A stretch of 64,000 nt of DNA from Burkholderia catarinensis (lineage in GTDB: Bacteria > Pseudomonadota > Gammaproteobacteria > Burkholderiales > Burkholderiaceae). Numbering within the stretch: the first letter of the stretch is position 1; every line of letters begins with the position of its first letter. The position numbers were made by a program, and so were the translations under genes. The notes beneath the pieces were generated by a model that worked only from the letters and a program-made list of their open reading frames with translations, did no database searches and had not been told where the DNA came from. Shown piece after piece: positions 41,587 through 50,480 of the stretch. The stretch is taken from assembly GCF_001883705.2 (NCBI RefSeq), contig NZ_MDEQ02000003.1:248001-312000 (forward strand). Direction: 5' to 3'.

Positions 41587-43203
41587 TTAGGCCCCCTCCG
41601 GTAGCGCCTCTGTAAAACTTTCCGCGAGCTCGACCCCGAGCCGCGGATAGCGGTGCTGCGAAAAGGGCCATTCGAAAGCGCTGCGTGCAGCATCCAGCGA
41701 CTGCCGCAGATCGATTTCCCGGTCCAATTGTTCAGCGACATTTAGAGCCAGACATGGTCGCGAAGAATGGGAGACATAGCGTGCATGGCGCGCCGCGATC
41801 AGCTTCTGCTCGCCTTCGGCATACAGCTTCTCCAACGCATACGCACGTGTCGACTCGGAAAGGCTATACATGCTTACCGGCCCTTCCGACTCAATGTTGA
41901 CGAGCGATTTCGCCACCAGGTCGCCGATGCTGCTGATTAGGTCAGCCACAGTGTATTTCTCGTCGCACACCACCGCGCACATCGCGTCGAACGTAAAGCC
42001 GCCGATGAAGACTGCAATGCGTCTGAACAATACCTTATGGTGCGGATTCAGTATCGAGAAGCTCCAGTCGAACGTCGCACGTAGTGTTTGATGACGCGGT
42101 AGAGCTGTCCGGTAGCCGCCCGTCAGCAAACTGAACCGGTCGTGCAGATAGCGATGAATACCCTTAACGCCGAGGCTGGCGACGCGTGCCGCCGCCAGTT
42201 CGATCGCCAACGGAATGCCGTCGAGCCGACGACAGATCTCGCCGATAAGACGGACTTGCTCGCAGTCGCCGTACACATATTGGTGCAATGACTTGACGCG
42301 CAGCAGAAACAACTTTACCGCCGAGAACTGGACGATCTCCGCATGGGTCGAATGGAGGAACGGCACGTCAAGCGGCTCGACTCGGTACACCGTTTCGGGC
42401 ATCAGCCGAAGCGGTTCACGGCTCGTTACAAGGACGCGCAGAACACCGCTTGCCGCTACGAGTGCATCGACGATCCGCGCGACGACGTCGATCACATGCT
42501 CGGCGTTGTCTAACACGAGGAGCAAACGTTTCCCGGAAAGCGCCGCAGCCAGTTGCGCAATTTCGACCACGGCATAATTTGTGGGCAGCCCACACGCTTC
42601 AGCCACCGAGGATAGGACCGCACTTTCAGTTGCTGCCGTGGCAAGTCCGACAAAATACACACCGCAAGAAAAATCGTTCGATGCCTCTCGTATTACTTCA
42701 ATAGCTAGGCTCGTCTTCCCTATGCCGCCGGGCCCAACTAGCGTCAACAGCCGCGTGGTCTGTAGCAACGTACTGATTTGCCGAACGGCTGCGTCGCGGC
42801 CTGTGAGCCGGCCTTCGCGCCGGGGCAGCCAATGTTTGAAGCCACAGAACTCGACCGCGGGTGGCCGGCTCTCAACTGGCGGTTGTCGCAACTTATACCC
42901 ACGACCAGGTATCGTGACAATCAGGTTGCGGTCCTCACCAAGTATTTTGCGTAACGCGGAAAGATGGACATGTATATTGTTTTCTTCGACGATGGTTTCT
43001 GGCCAAACTTTATTCAGCAATTCGTCCTTCGTCACGACTCGCCCGTCGGCCGACACGAGTACGGCGAGGATATCGAAAGCCCGCGATCCTAGCGGAACGA
43101 CCTCGCTGCCCCGGTGCAGAATCCGCATTCTCAAATCAACCTGAAACCGGCCGAGGTTGATAATGCTGGCGCTGGAATTCTCGGGTTGCTCGGTAACTGA
43201 CAT
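41587..43203 (-). CDS. Winged-helix/AAA ATPase regulator (COG3903 type), probably truncated
   Basis: A 538-aa regulator: an N-terminal OmpR-like winged helix (residues ~15-110, PLGSRAFDILAVLVSADGRVV then 'NNIHVHLSALRKILGEDRNLIVTIPGRGYKL') and a STAND-type ATPase. The Walker A is VGPGGIGKTSLA, Walker B RLLLVLDNAEHV, and GLPLAIELAA-like 'GIPLAIELAAAR' plays the GxP role. Relatives carry a long C-terminal TPR-like sensor region and run to about 900 residues. This protein stops as that region begins (GVELAESFTEALPEGA), next to the junction and IS30 remnant. It is therefore likely a 3'-deleted gene and may not function. Confidence 0.75.
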   Translation of the reverse strand: MSVTEQPENSSASIINLGRFQVDLRMRILHRGSEVVPLGSRAFDILAVLVSADGRVVTKDELLNKVWPETIVEENNIHVHLSALRKILGEDRNLIVTIPGRGYKLRQPPVESRPPAVEFCGFKHWLPRREGRLTGRDAAVRQISTLLQTTRLLTLVGPGGIGKTSLAIEVIREASNDFSCGVYFVGLATAATESAVLSSVAEACGLPTNYAVVEIAQLAAALSGKRLLLVLDNAEHVIDVVARIVDALVAASGVLRVLVTSREPLRLMPETVYRVEPLDVPFLHSTHAEIVQFSAVKLFLLRVKSLHQYVYGDCEQVRLIGEICRRLDGIPLAIELAAARVASLGVKGIHRYLHDRFSLLTGGYRTALPRHQTLRATFDWSFSILNPHHKVLFRRIAVFIGGFTFDAMCAVVCDEKYTVADLISSIGDLVAKSLVNIESEGPVSMYSLSESTRAYALEKLYAEGEQKLIAARHARYVSHSSRPCLALNVAEQLDREIDLRQSLDAARSAFEWPFSQHRYPRLGVELAESFTEALPEGA

Positions 43204-43305
43204 GTTTGCACTCTCATTGATCGAAGGAAGCTGTGCACCGGCTTACGCCATTGTTAGTTGCACGCCGGTTGAGCAGCGCAGTTGGCTGCTACGATCTCCC
43301 GATAT

Positions 43306-44577
43306 TTAATTGCCCGGAGGCCACGCTTTTGCGGACATGAGCTGCATCGCAGTCAGCGCATAGATGGCAGCGCAATCAAGAACATCCTGCTCGACAGCAT
43401 AGTCATCGATCCCCGAGGACAGGGTGGGCTGCGGACCATAGCAGACCGAAGTGATTCCGTGGTCGCGCCAGAAACGCGCATCCGAGCCTGGGAGTCTGAC
43501 TACATAGCGTGCGGCTACTCCGCGAACGGCTGCGACTGCACCCGCGAGGCTTTTCACGGGATCGCTATCGAGCGGAGCCCAGCTTGCAGGCCATCCCTTT
43601 GCATACTCGATGCTGATACCCTCGCAGCTTTTGGCCATTTCGTCGATGCGTGCCTTGAGATCGGTGATCGATAGACCGGGAGGCAGGCGCAGGTCGGCCT
43701 TGGCACGAACGACCGGTGGAATGAGACTGCGTACGCTTCCTGCTTCGATACTTCCAACGCTCGCGGATAGACGGAAGCCGACATCGTTTTCGCCTCCCTC
43801 AATGCCCTCGATTTCCTTGGGCAAATCGACGTAGAAGTCGTTCAGCTGGTCGAGCCCGCACATAAACTTGGCCATTCTTGCTGCAGCGGTTTGTCCCGTG
43901 AGCGCACGAGACGAATGGCCAGCCGTCCCTTTCGCGGTGATGTCGATCCAGAGCAGCCCCTTTTCTGCGACAGCGAAATTCATCCACCCTGGTCCTTCGC
44001 CGCTGATTAGGTAGTCACCGTACAGTTCCGGATCTTGGTTCAGCACGTAAGGCGAGCCGCGCGAGCCGAACATGACTTCATCCGATACTGCGGTGAGGCT
44101 CAACTTTCCGGCTAGCTGAGGCAGACGACGCTGGACGATCTTCATCGCGAGCGCCATCGCTGCGAGCGCGCCTTTCATGTTCCCCATGCCGAGGCCATAC
44201 AGTCGGCCGTCCTTTCGGGTCAGTTCCAGTGGAGGAACCGTCCACGCGGACTCGTCGCCCGCGAGCATGGTGTCCATGTGGGCATTGAATACCACATGTG
44301 CGCCGGGGCGGCTTCCTGTTACCGTGCAGACAATGTTCGGTGCCTCGGCGTCCGCTGCTACGGTTTTCGCCGGCAGATCGTGCCTTCGCAGGAAGGCCTC
44401 AAGAGTGCGTGCCATTGCAGCGGTGTTGCCGGGCGGGTTTGCACTTTCCGCTGCGACAAGCGCGCCGCAAAGGTCAACGAGAGTATCCCGCGAGGCCTCG
44501 ACTTCTTCCTCGACGGCTCGCACCAGTTGCGCATCGTAGGCTCCAATGCGAATCGCTTCCACTACTGTCGAGTTCAT
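43306..44577 (-). CDS. M20-family (ArgE/DapE-like) metallopeptidase/deacylase with unusual ligand residues
   Basis: A 423-aa M20 protein with the canonical order: VVFNAHMDTML (first zinc His and Asp), 'GLYGLGMGNMKG'-type second motif, 'SLTAVSDEVMFGSRG' third motif, and a dimerisation domain. Two usual metal-centre residues differ: the bridging Asp of GxxxxDMKG is Asn (GMGNMKG), and the second Glu of DEE is Val (SDEVMFG). The general-base Glu remains. Function may be altered or the protein may use a different metal arrangement. It lies 14 bp downstream of the diaminopropionate ammonia-lyase gene on the same strand, suggesting that it deacylates an N-acyl diaminopropionate. Confidence 0.8.
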   Translation of the reverse strand: MNSTVVEAIRIGAYDAQLVRAVEEEVEASRDTLVDLCGALVAAESANPPGNTAAMARTLEAFLRRHDLPAKTVAADAEAPNIVCTVTGSRPGAHVVFNAHMDTMLAGDESAWTVPPLELTRKDGRLYGLGMGNMKGALAAMALAMKIVQRRLPQLAGKLSLTAVSDEVMFGSRGSPYVLNQDPELYGDYLISGEGPGWMNFAVAEKGLLWIDITAKGTAGHSSRALTGQTAAARMAKFMCGLDQLNDFYVDLPKEIEGIEGGENDVGFRLSASVGSIEAGSVRSLIPPVVRAKADLRLPPGLSITDLKARIDEMAKSCEGISIEYAKGWPASWAPLDSDPVKSLAGAVAAVRGVAARYVVRLPGSDARFWRDHGITSVCYGPQPTLSSGIDDYAVEQDVLDCAAIYALTAMQLMSAKAWPPGN

Positions 44578-44591
44578 ATGAATCCCTCAAA

Positions 44592-45839
44592 TCACGCGTC
44601 GGCCACTTGCAGAATGCTGTCGCGTACTGCATCGGCACTACGCCCGACGATCTGTTCATAAAGGGCTGGGTCAGTCGCGCCCTCGGTCCCAACCAGCATC
44701 ACGACGCTCGATTCCGACAAGCCCAGCGCTTTGCGCTTTTCCGGATCAGTTGCGGCAAGCAGTACTCCCGCGAGACCCGCAACCGCTGATTCGCCCGCAA
44801 CCACCCTGGCGTCGCCGAACGGGGCGTCGGCAAGCAGGCGCATACAGCTTGCGGCCGCCTCGTCTGTCACTGTCAGAAACGCATCTGCGCCTTCTCGCAG
44901 AATCTCCCATGCGATAACCGATACCTCGCCGCACGCGAGGCCGGCCATGATGGTGTCCAGATCGCCCGCGGCCGGGGTGGGTTTGCCCGCCCCGGCGCTA
45001 CGGATCAGGCAATCGGCATTAGCTGGCTCGACAATGATGAATCGCGGGGCATCACTTCCGTAGCTCTCCCAGAACCACGAACACAGGCTTGCCGCAACCC
45101 CGCCAACGCCACCCTGTACGAAGACGTGAGTCGGACGCACGCCGGCGGGGAACTGGGTCGCGGCCTCTGCGGCAATGATGCCGTAACCTTGCATGACATC
45201 GCGCGGTACTTCCGTGTACCCCTCGTAGGACGTGTCCGAGATAACCTGCCATCCATTTACCAACGCATCGTCGGCGGCCCTGCGCACGGTGTCGTCGTAG
45301 GTGCCCTTGACTTCAAGCACGCTCGCCCCGTAGTCTGCGATCGCGTCACGTCGCGCCTGGCTGACGTGTGCATGGACATAGATCACGCACTTGCAGCCAA
45401 AGGTTCTCGCCCCCCAGGCAACCGACTTGCCATGGTTTCCGTCGGTCGCACAGACGACGGTAAGCATCTCGGTGATCTTCCGATGCTCGCCACGAATGAG
45501 CGAGGACGTGTCAGGTTCCACCCCGAGCTGCCTCGACACTTCCTTTTTCAAATAGCGCAATACTGCATACGCACCGCCAAGAGCCTTGAAGCTGCCCAGT
45601 CCGAAGCGCGACCCTTCGTCCTTGTACAGGATGTTCCCGAGTCCGGCCTTCGAAGCGAGCCCTTGAAGCGCGACGAGAGGCGTGACGGCGTAACCGGGCC
45701 ACGTCGTGATCTCGGCTCTCGCTTCATTCAATGCGTGCAGGCTCAGGATTTCGCTGAGTCCGCCAAGGTGATATGGATGTTGGCGCGGCGGTTGCGGATT
45801 GAGGAGAAAGCCCAACGGGCCGGACACGAGGTTTGTCAC
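44592..45839 (-). CDS. dpaL: Diaminopropionate ammonia-lyase
   Basis: A 415-aa PLP enzyme of fold type II that converts 2,3-diaminopropionate to pyruvate and two ammonia. The internal aldimine lysine is K85 in FGLGSFKALGGAYAVLRY, and 'CATDGNHGKSVAWGARTFG' and 'GGVGGVAASLCSWFWE' form the phosphate-binding and substrate regions, as in E. coli YgeX. Length is normal. The reaction passes through 2-aminoacrylate, a known RidA substrate; a broken RidA gene is found 4.4 kb upstream in the same cluster. It lies between the M20 (14 bp) and gamma-glutamyltransferase (27 bp) genes, all minus strand. Confidence 0.88.
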   Translation of the reverse strand: MTNLVSGPLGFLLNPQPPRQHPYHLGGLSEILSLHALNEARAEITTWPGYAVTPLVALQGLASKAGLGNILYKDEGSRFGLGSFKALGGAYAVLRYLKKEVSRQLGVEPDTSSLIRGEHRKITEMLTVVCATDGNHGKSVAWGARTFGCKCVIYVHAHVSQARRDAIADYGASVLEVKGTYDDTVRRAADDALVNGWQVISDTSYEGYTEVPRDVMQGYGIIAAEAATQFPAGVRPTHVFVQGGVGGVAASLCSWFWESYGSDAPRFIIVEPANADCLIRSAGAGKPTPAAGDLDTIMAGLACGEVSVIAWEILREGADAFLTVTDEAAASCMRLLADAPFGDARVVAGESAVAGLAGVLLAATDPEKRKALGLSESSVVMLVGTEGATDPALYEQIVGRSADAVRDSILQVADA

Positions 45840-45866
45840 GGAATGTTTCCTGTAAAAAGCGATTGA

Positions 45867-47456
45867 TCAATAGCCGAGCGCAACGCCGTCGCGACGTGGA
45901 TCGGCACCGCCCCTGAGAAGTCCGCGCGCCCTGTCAATCCAGATGGCCTGTCCTGTCCCCAGCGGATTCGGAGCCGGCTGAGGGAAATGGGAGAGCGCGC
46001 GAAGTCCGCTCCAGACTGGCTGAGGCACAGTGTGTTCAAGATGAAGCGTGTCGCCGTGGGCAAACATGCGGGGGTGATCGAGTGCTTCCTGGATTCCCAT
46101 TCCGTAGTCCACGATGTTTGTCAGGACCTGAATCTGTCCGAGCGGCTGGAAATGCGCGCCCGTGACGCCGAATGACATGACGGCTTCGCCGTCTCGGGTC
46201 AGCATCGCGGGTATGATCGTATGCATCGGCCGCTTTCTGCCGGCGATGGCGTTAGGGTGAGCAGGGTCCGTCACAAAGCCGCAAGCACGGTTGTGAAGGA
46301 GGATGCCCGAACGTGGAGCAATCAGTCCGCTGCCGAAGTCATCAAAGATCGAGTTGATGAAGGAGACCGCGAGTCCGTCCTTGTCAACGACGGTCAGGTA
46401 GATCGTGTCACGATGAGCCGGCCCATCCATTGGAGCCGCGTCGGCCATTCGGCCATTCATCCGGATGCGGGAAATGCGCTGGTCCATTCTCTCTGCGGCA
46501 AGCATGTGCTGCACGATTGTGTCCGGATCTTCGCTATCGGATAGATAATGATCGCGTTCGGCATAGGCCAGTCGGGCCACCTCGGTTTGAAGATGGAAAC
46601 GTTCCACTGAGAGCGGACCATACTTCGACACATCGAAGCGTTCGAGCATCGCGGCCATTCCGAGAGCGATGATTCCCTGCCCACTCGGTGGGCACTCCCA
46701 GAGCTCGTACCCGCGGTATGAAGTGGAGATCGGGGTGACGTAACGAGGGCGCCAGTCCGCAAAGTCATCGGCCCGGTGATAACCGCCAAGCGTTCTCAGC
46801 TTGGTCACGATATCCTCGGCGATCCATCCCTCGTAGAAAACGTCCGGACCATCCGACGCAATCGACGATAGCGCTTCCGCGAGCGTGGGCTGCCTGTGCA
46901 ACTCGCCGGCCTGATAAGCGCTCCCGTCGCTATGAAGGAAAACCTTCGCGGTGTCGGAGTCGTTGCTCAGTTTGACCGTCTGTCGGGCCCAGTCTCGCGC
47001 AAGCCTTTCTGTGACCGGCACGCCGTTCGTGGCCGCCTCGATGGCTGGGCGCAGCAGGGAGGGCCAAGAGCGGGTCCCGTGGTCCCGCGCAAGTTGGGCC
47101 CACGTCCGAATGGAGCCGGGCACCGTCACTGCATGTGCCGAGACGGGATTGATTCCAGCTACACCAGAAGCCCGGTACTCCGACGCACTTGCGCCAGCGC
47201 ACGCCCAGCCAGCACCGTCCAGTGCGATGATGGATTGCCCGGGGCGTTTTAGCAGGACGAAGCAGTCGCCACCAATTCCAGTCTGTGTGGGTTCAACGAC
47301 CGCAAGCACTGCGGCCGCTGTAATCGCTGCATCGACCGCATTGCCGCCTGCCTTCAGGACGTCGAGCGCAGCAAGGGTGGCTTGAGGATGGGAGGCGGCG
47401 GCCATACCGCGGGTGCCAAGAGCCTCAGAACGCCCGGGGAGTTCAAAGTCACGCAT
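45867..47456 (-). CDS. Gamma-glutamyltransferase-family protein (cytoplasmic form)
   Basis: A 529-aa GGT-family Ntn hydrolase. It is recognisable by MAAASHPQATLAALDVLKAGGNAVDAAIT at the N-terminus, 'QTGIGGDCFVLLK', and the nucleophile region in 'HRDTIYLTVVDKDGLAVSFINSIF' (the Thr after Asp is the expected nucleophile). 'FGSGLIAPRSGILLHNRA' follows. There is no signal peptide, unlike classical periplasmic GGT, so it probably acts in the cytoplasm on a gamma-glutamyl or related amide. Start ATG 47456 begins MRDFELPGRS; a longer frame runs through the DUF1445 pseudogene. It is part of the minus-strand amino-acid cluster. Confidence 0.85.
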   Translation of the reverse strand: MRDFELPGRSEALGTRGMAAASHPQATLAALDVLKAGGNAVDAAITAAAVLAVVEPTQTGIGGDCFVLLKRPGQSIIALDGAGWACAGASASEYRASGVAGINPVSAHAVTVPGSIRTWAQLARDHGTRSWPSLLRPAIEAATNGVPVTERLARDWARQTVKLSNDSDTAKVFLHSDGSAYQAGELHRQPTLAEALSSIASDGPDVFYEGWIAEDIVTKLRTLGGYHRADDFADWRPRYVTPISTSYRGYELWECPPSGQGIIALGMAAMLERFDVSKYGPLSVERFHLQTEVARLAYAERDHYLSDSEDPDTIVQHMLAAERMDQRISRIRMNGRMADAAPMDGPAHRDTIYLTVVDKDGLAVSFINSIFDDFGSGLIAPRSGILLHNRACGFVTDPAHPNAIAGRKRPMHTIIPAMLTRDGEAVMSFGVTGAHFQPLGQIQVLTNIVDYGMGIQEALDHPRMFAHGDTLHLEHTVPQPVWSGLRALSHFPQPAPNPLGTGQAIWIDRARGLLRGGADPRRDGVALGY

Positions 47457-47473
47457 GAGACATTTCCAGTAGG

Positions 47474-48197
47474 TCAGATAACAGCCAGAGACGCGTTTCG
47501 CAGATCGGTTACCAACATCGACGACGGTGCGTGAGTGATGCAAAGTGGCGGCCGCGCGTCCATGGCGACGAGTTGGGGGGGAGCCCGCATGCCCAGAAAA
47601 GCGGGATCTGCCCACTGCCGACGAAGGACGAACCGATGTTCCGATAACGCTGATCGAGATCGACACCGATCGCGTCGACTGGCGCGAACGGCCTCATGGT
47701 TACGACCAGAGATGCACGAAAGCGGCCTGCCGGCTCCGTTTGGAGGGATGTTTCGCAGACACCGGCAACCTCGCCGCGCTCGAGAAACGGCGACGGAAGT
47801 CCGGCATCCGACAACGCTTCCTCGAAGGAAAACGAACAGCCGAGTACGAATGTCACAAGGTCAGCGCGCCACAACGCACGTAAGTCCTGACCTCCGCGGT
47901 GAGTACGCCGTGCTCGAAGACGTGATATCGCGGCACATCGGTGCGAATATCGATATCGGTCCCCAGTGTCTGAAGATATGGATCGCCCACGTCTAATCGA
48001 GCGATCAACGGACAGGGTTGCGGATTCCGCTGGCAAAACACCAAGAACTTATCTGCATGATCACGTGGGAGGATGCAGATATTGCCCTGCACATTGCCAA
48101 GCGCATGTCCTGCCGTATAGCCTCTGTAGGTACCTTCCCGTGCGGCAGAGCGCAACGCCTGGGGCGTGAGCATGCGATCGTTCGCTGGATAGATCAT
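47474..48197 (-). pseudogene. DUF1445 (YcsI, D-glutamate cyclase family) gene with two frameshifts
   Basis: Three reading-frame segments together give one DUF1445 protein. The N-terminal part starts at ATG 48197 (MIYPANDRML... 'VQGNICILPRDHADKFLVFCQRNPQPCPL', '...TDVPRYHVFEHGVL'). The middle part, in another frame (about 47590-47885), reads 'DLVTFVLGCSFSFEEAL' and 'RASLVVTMRPFAPVDA'. The C-terminal part, after a C-tract at 47575-47581, reads QLVAMDARPPLCITHAP and DLRNASLAVI-stop (TGA at 47474-47476). One-base losses near 47885 and at the C-tract would explain both shifts. The start overlaps the MFS stop (ATGA), showing former operon membership. Sequencing error is an alternative. Confidence 0.75.
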
Positions 48198-49585
48198 GAC
48201 TGGCTCCACGCAGAAGTTCTTTCAGTTGAGCGGGGCGGGCGTTGATCATCGGGGCTCCCTCCAACATCATCGAGCGGCTTGCGGCTCGTTTCCGATCCGA
48301 GAACGGCCATCGACACAGCCTGAACTGCAAACAGTATCCAGATTAACGTGATGACCGCGGTGACTCCACCGTGTTCAAAGAGGTAGACGATGACGAAAGG
48401 AGCACCAATCGCGCTTGCGCGGCCAATGCCAACGCACACGGCGTTACAGCGCATCCGGATCTCTGTCGGAAAGATCTCCGGCAGGTAGATGGCCTGCACC
48501 GTGGCCAGCAGATAGAAGAGCGATGCATACGTCGCGAAGCCGAATGACATCGCCACCATGGGCGACGAAACGTGGCCGAAGGCGGCGGCCATCGCGGCGG
48601 CGATTACAGACCCGAAAATGATCCCTTTGCGGCGGCCCAGACGATCAGCGAGCAGGCGGGCGACAAACGCGCCCACCGGGCCACCGAGCGCCATGATTGC
48701 AGACTGCTTTAATGACTGGTTGATCGGCATTCCCTGCCGTGCCAGGAACGTGGGGAGCCATGCGACAAGTGCATAGAGCACCGTAAAAAGCACAACCTGC
48801 ATGATCGTGCCGAGGACGAGCGGTCGTAGAAACTTCAACTGCCAGATCGATTCCGAAGTGCGCATCGGAAAAGCGGCAGGGGGAGCCAATGTTGCACCGG
48901 TCTTACGTGCGGAGTCCTCGATGGAGCGGACGATGGCGTCCGCCTCGGCATGTCGTCCACGCATCTCCAGCCAGCGCGGCGACTCGGGAATAGCCTTTCG
49001 CAGCCACAGAACGAATAGCGCTGCAACGCCGGGGATCGCGAACATGATGCGCCAACCAGCAATGGGGATCAGCAAATAGCTGAAGAGCGTTGCTGTAAGA
49101 AGTCCGAAGGAAGAAAACATTGATAGCAGGGCAAGCCATTTGCCGCGCGACTGGGGCGGAACAAATTCGGCAAGTGTGCTGTAACCGGTGACGATCTCTG
49201 CACCAAGGCCCACACCGCAGATGAATCGCATCGCGATGAGTAGATCTATGTTGGTTGCGGCCGCTGAGGCGAGTGAGGCAAGGCCGAATACCGCAAGGTT
49301 GATCTGGAAGGTGAGCTTTCTGCCATATCGATCGCCGATCAACCCCGCTGCAAACGTACCGATCATCATTCCGGCGAATGTTGCGGAAACAAACGCAGCG
49401 TTCGAGGAAAGTGTCGACCAGCCACTGTGCAGCAGGACGACGAGGACCGACCCAGCAATATAGATGTCGAAATTATCGATAAGCATCCCGCCACCAACCA
49501 GACCGAGGAGGCGGGTATGAAACGAATGCGTGGGAACGCGATCCAAGCGCCCCGCAATCGTGCTTCCCTGTTTATGGCTGGACAT
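48194..49585 (-). CDS. MFS transporter (aromatic acid/AAHS-like)
   Basis: A 463-aa 12-helix major-facilitator protein. 'GMLIDNFDIYIAGSVLVVLL' is helix 1, 'GDRYGRKLTFQINLAVFG' the A-motif loop, 'GVGLGAEIVTGYSTLAEFVPPQSRGKW' helix 4-5, and 'LPEIFPTEIRMRCNAV' lies late in the protein. These fit the AAHS/sugar-porter-like group. ATG 49585 follows GAGGAG; the upstream frame is longer but lacks this. It is the first gene of the minus-strand cluster, divergent from the Lrp gene, and probably imports the substrate of the cluster, a diaminopropionate or gamma-glutamyl derivative by context. Confidence 0.85.
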   Translation of the reverse strand: MSSHKQGSTIAGRLDRVPTHSFHTRLLGLVGGGMLIDNFDIYIAGSVLVVLLHSGWSTLSSNAAFVSATFAGMMIGTFAAGLIGDRYGRKLTFQINLAVFGLASLASAAATNIDLLIAMRFICGVGLGAEIVTGYSTLAEFVPPQSRGKWLALLSMFSSFGLLTATLFSYLLIPIAGWRIMFAIPGVAALFVLWLRKAIPESPRWLEMRGRHAEADAIVRSIEDSARKTGATLAPPAAFPMRTSESIWQLKFLRPLVLGTIMQVVLFTVLYALVAWLPTFLARQGMPINQSLKQSAIMALGGPVGAFVARLLADRLGRRKGIIFGSVIAAAMAAAFGHVSSPMVAMSFGFATYASLFYLLATVQAIYLPEIFPTEIRMRCNAVCVGIGRASAIGAPFVIVYLFEHGGVTAVITLIWILFAVQAVSMAVLGSETSRKPLDDVGGSPDDQRPPRSTERTSAWSQS

Positions 49586-49694
49586 GCTGTCCGCTCCTCG
49601 TTTGATGAATGATTTCATTTTAGGGAAGACCTCCGATGTAAAATAATGGAAACACGCCGCAGCGTGTTCGTTTTCAACGTAGACGGGTACGGAA

Positions 49695-50183
49695 ATGAAA
49701 AAAAGCAACGACCACAAGACGGAGCTGGATAGGTTTGATCTGAAGCTTTTGAGCGCCGTACAGGAAAATAATCAGCTCACCGCACAACAGCTGTCAGAAA
49801 GGGTCAACCTCTCTTCCATGTCATGCCTGAGACGGCTGAAACGCCTGCGTGAGGAGAAGGTGATCGTCAAGGATGTTTCGGTTGTGGACCCGTCACGTGT
49901 CGGCAAATCTATGACAATGTTGGCGCTCGTATCCCTTGAGCGCGAGCGCGCAGACATGATTGACGATTTCAAACGGGCGGTCATGCAGGCGCCTGAGATC
50001 ATCCAGTGCCACTACGTCACGGGCGATGTCGACTTCGTGATGATGATCTCCGCCTCAAGCATGCTCGACTACGAGAACTTCACGCGCCACTTCTTTTTCG
50101 GAAACCACAATGTGCGTCGCTTCAGCACGCTCGTTGTCATGAATCAGGTGAAGTTCGCGATGCCGATTCCCCTTGATCTGTAG
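49695..50183 (+). CDS. Lrp/AsnC-family regulator
   Basis: A 162-aa Lrp-type protein with an N-terminal HTH (LDRFDLKLLSAVQENNQLTAQQL then 'VNLSSMSCLRRLKRLREEKVI') and a C-terminal RAM/AsnC ligand domain ('PEIIQCHYVTGDVDFVMMI'). Lrp proteins control amino-acid catabolic operons in response to an amino acid. It is divergent from the MFS gene that begins the diaminopropionate cluster (109 bp gap), so it is the likely regulator of that cluster. Confidence 0.88.
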   Translation: MKKSNDHKTELDRFDLKLLSAVQENNQLTAQQLSERVNLSSMSCLRRLKRLREEKVIVKDVSVVDPSRVGKSMTMLALVSLERERADMIDDFKRAVMQAPEIIQCHYVTGDVDFVMMISASSMLDYENFTRHFFFGNHNVRRFSTLVVMNQVKFAMPIPLDL

Positions 50184-50190
50184 AGTCTCC

Positions 50191-50480
50191 TCATGTTGCT
50201 GGCTGAAGTTTGGGGTCAACTGGTCGGCGAGCGACGCAGTCGATCTCAACTAACACGCTGCGAACCAGTTCTGTCACGCCGACGCAGGTTCGCGCTGGAC
50301 GGTGGCCGTCTTCGAAGTAAGACCGGTAGACCTCGTTTATCTCGTCATAGTCGCGCCCGAAGTAAGTCAGGAAGGCGCGTACACTCAAAACGACGTTCAA
50401 TCGAGGCCGATGGCGTTAGGTGTACGCTTCATATTGAGCATTGTCTGCTCTGTTTGCGCGCCTGTTCGGCGACACGGACG
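50191..50480 (-). pseudogene. RidA (2-iminobutanoate/2-iminopropanoate deaminase) remnant
   Basis: The clean C-terminal frame (50191-50400) reads 'VRAFLTYFGRDYDEINEVYRSYF', 'PARTCVGVTELVRSVLVEIDCVA', the RidA C-terminal half. Upstream, about 50400-50480, the RidA run 'AQTEQTMLNMKRT', NAIGLD appears in a different frame, with a stop between the two. The N-terminal ~50 residues, including the family start, could not be found. The gene is thus frameshifted and truncated. RidA removes the 2-aminoacrylate that diaminopropionate ammonia-lyase forms, so the remnant fits the cluster. Confidence 0.65.
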
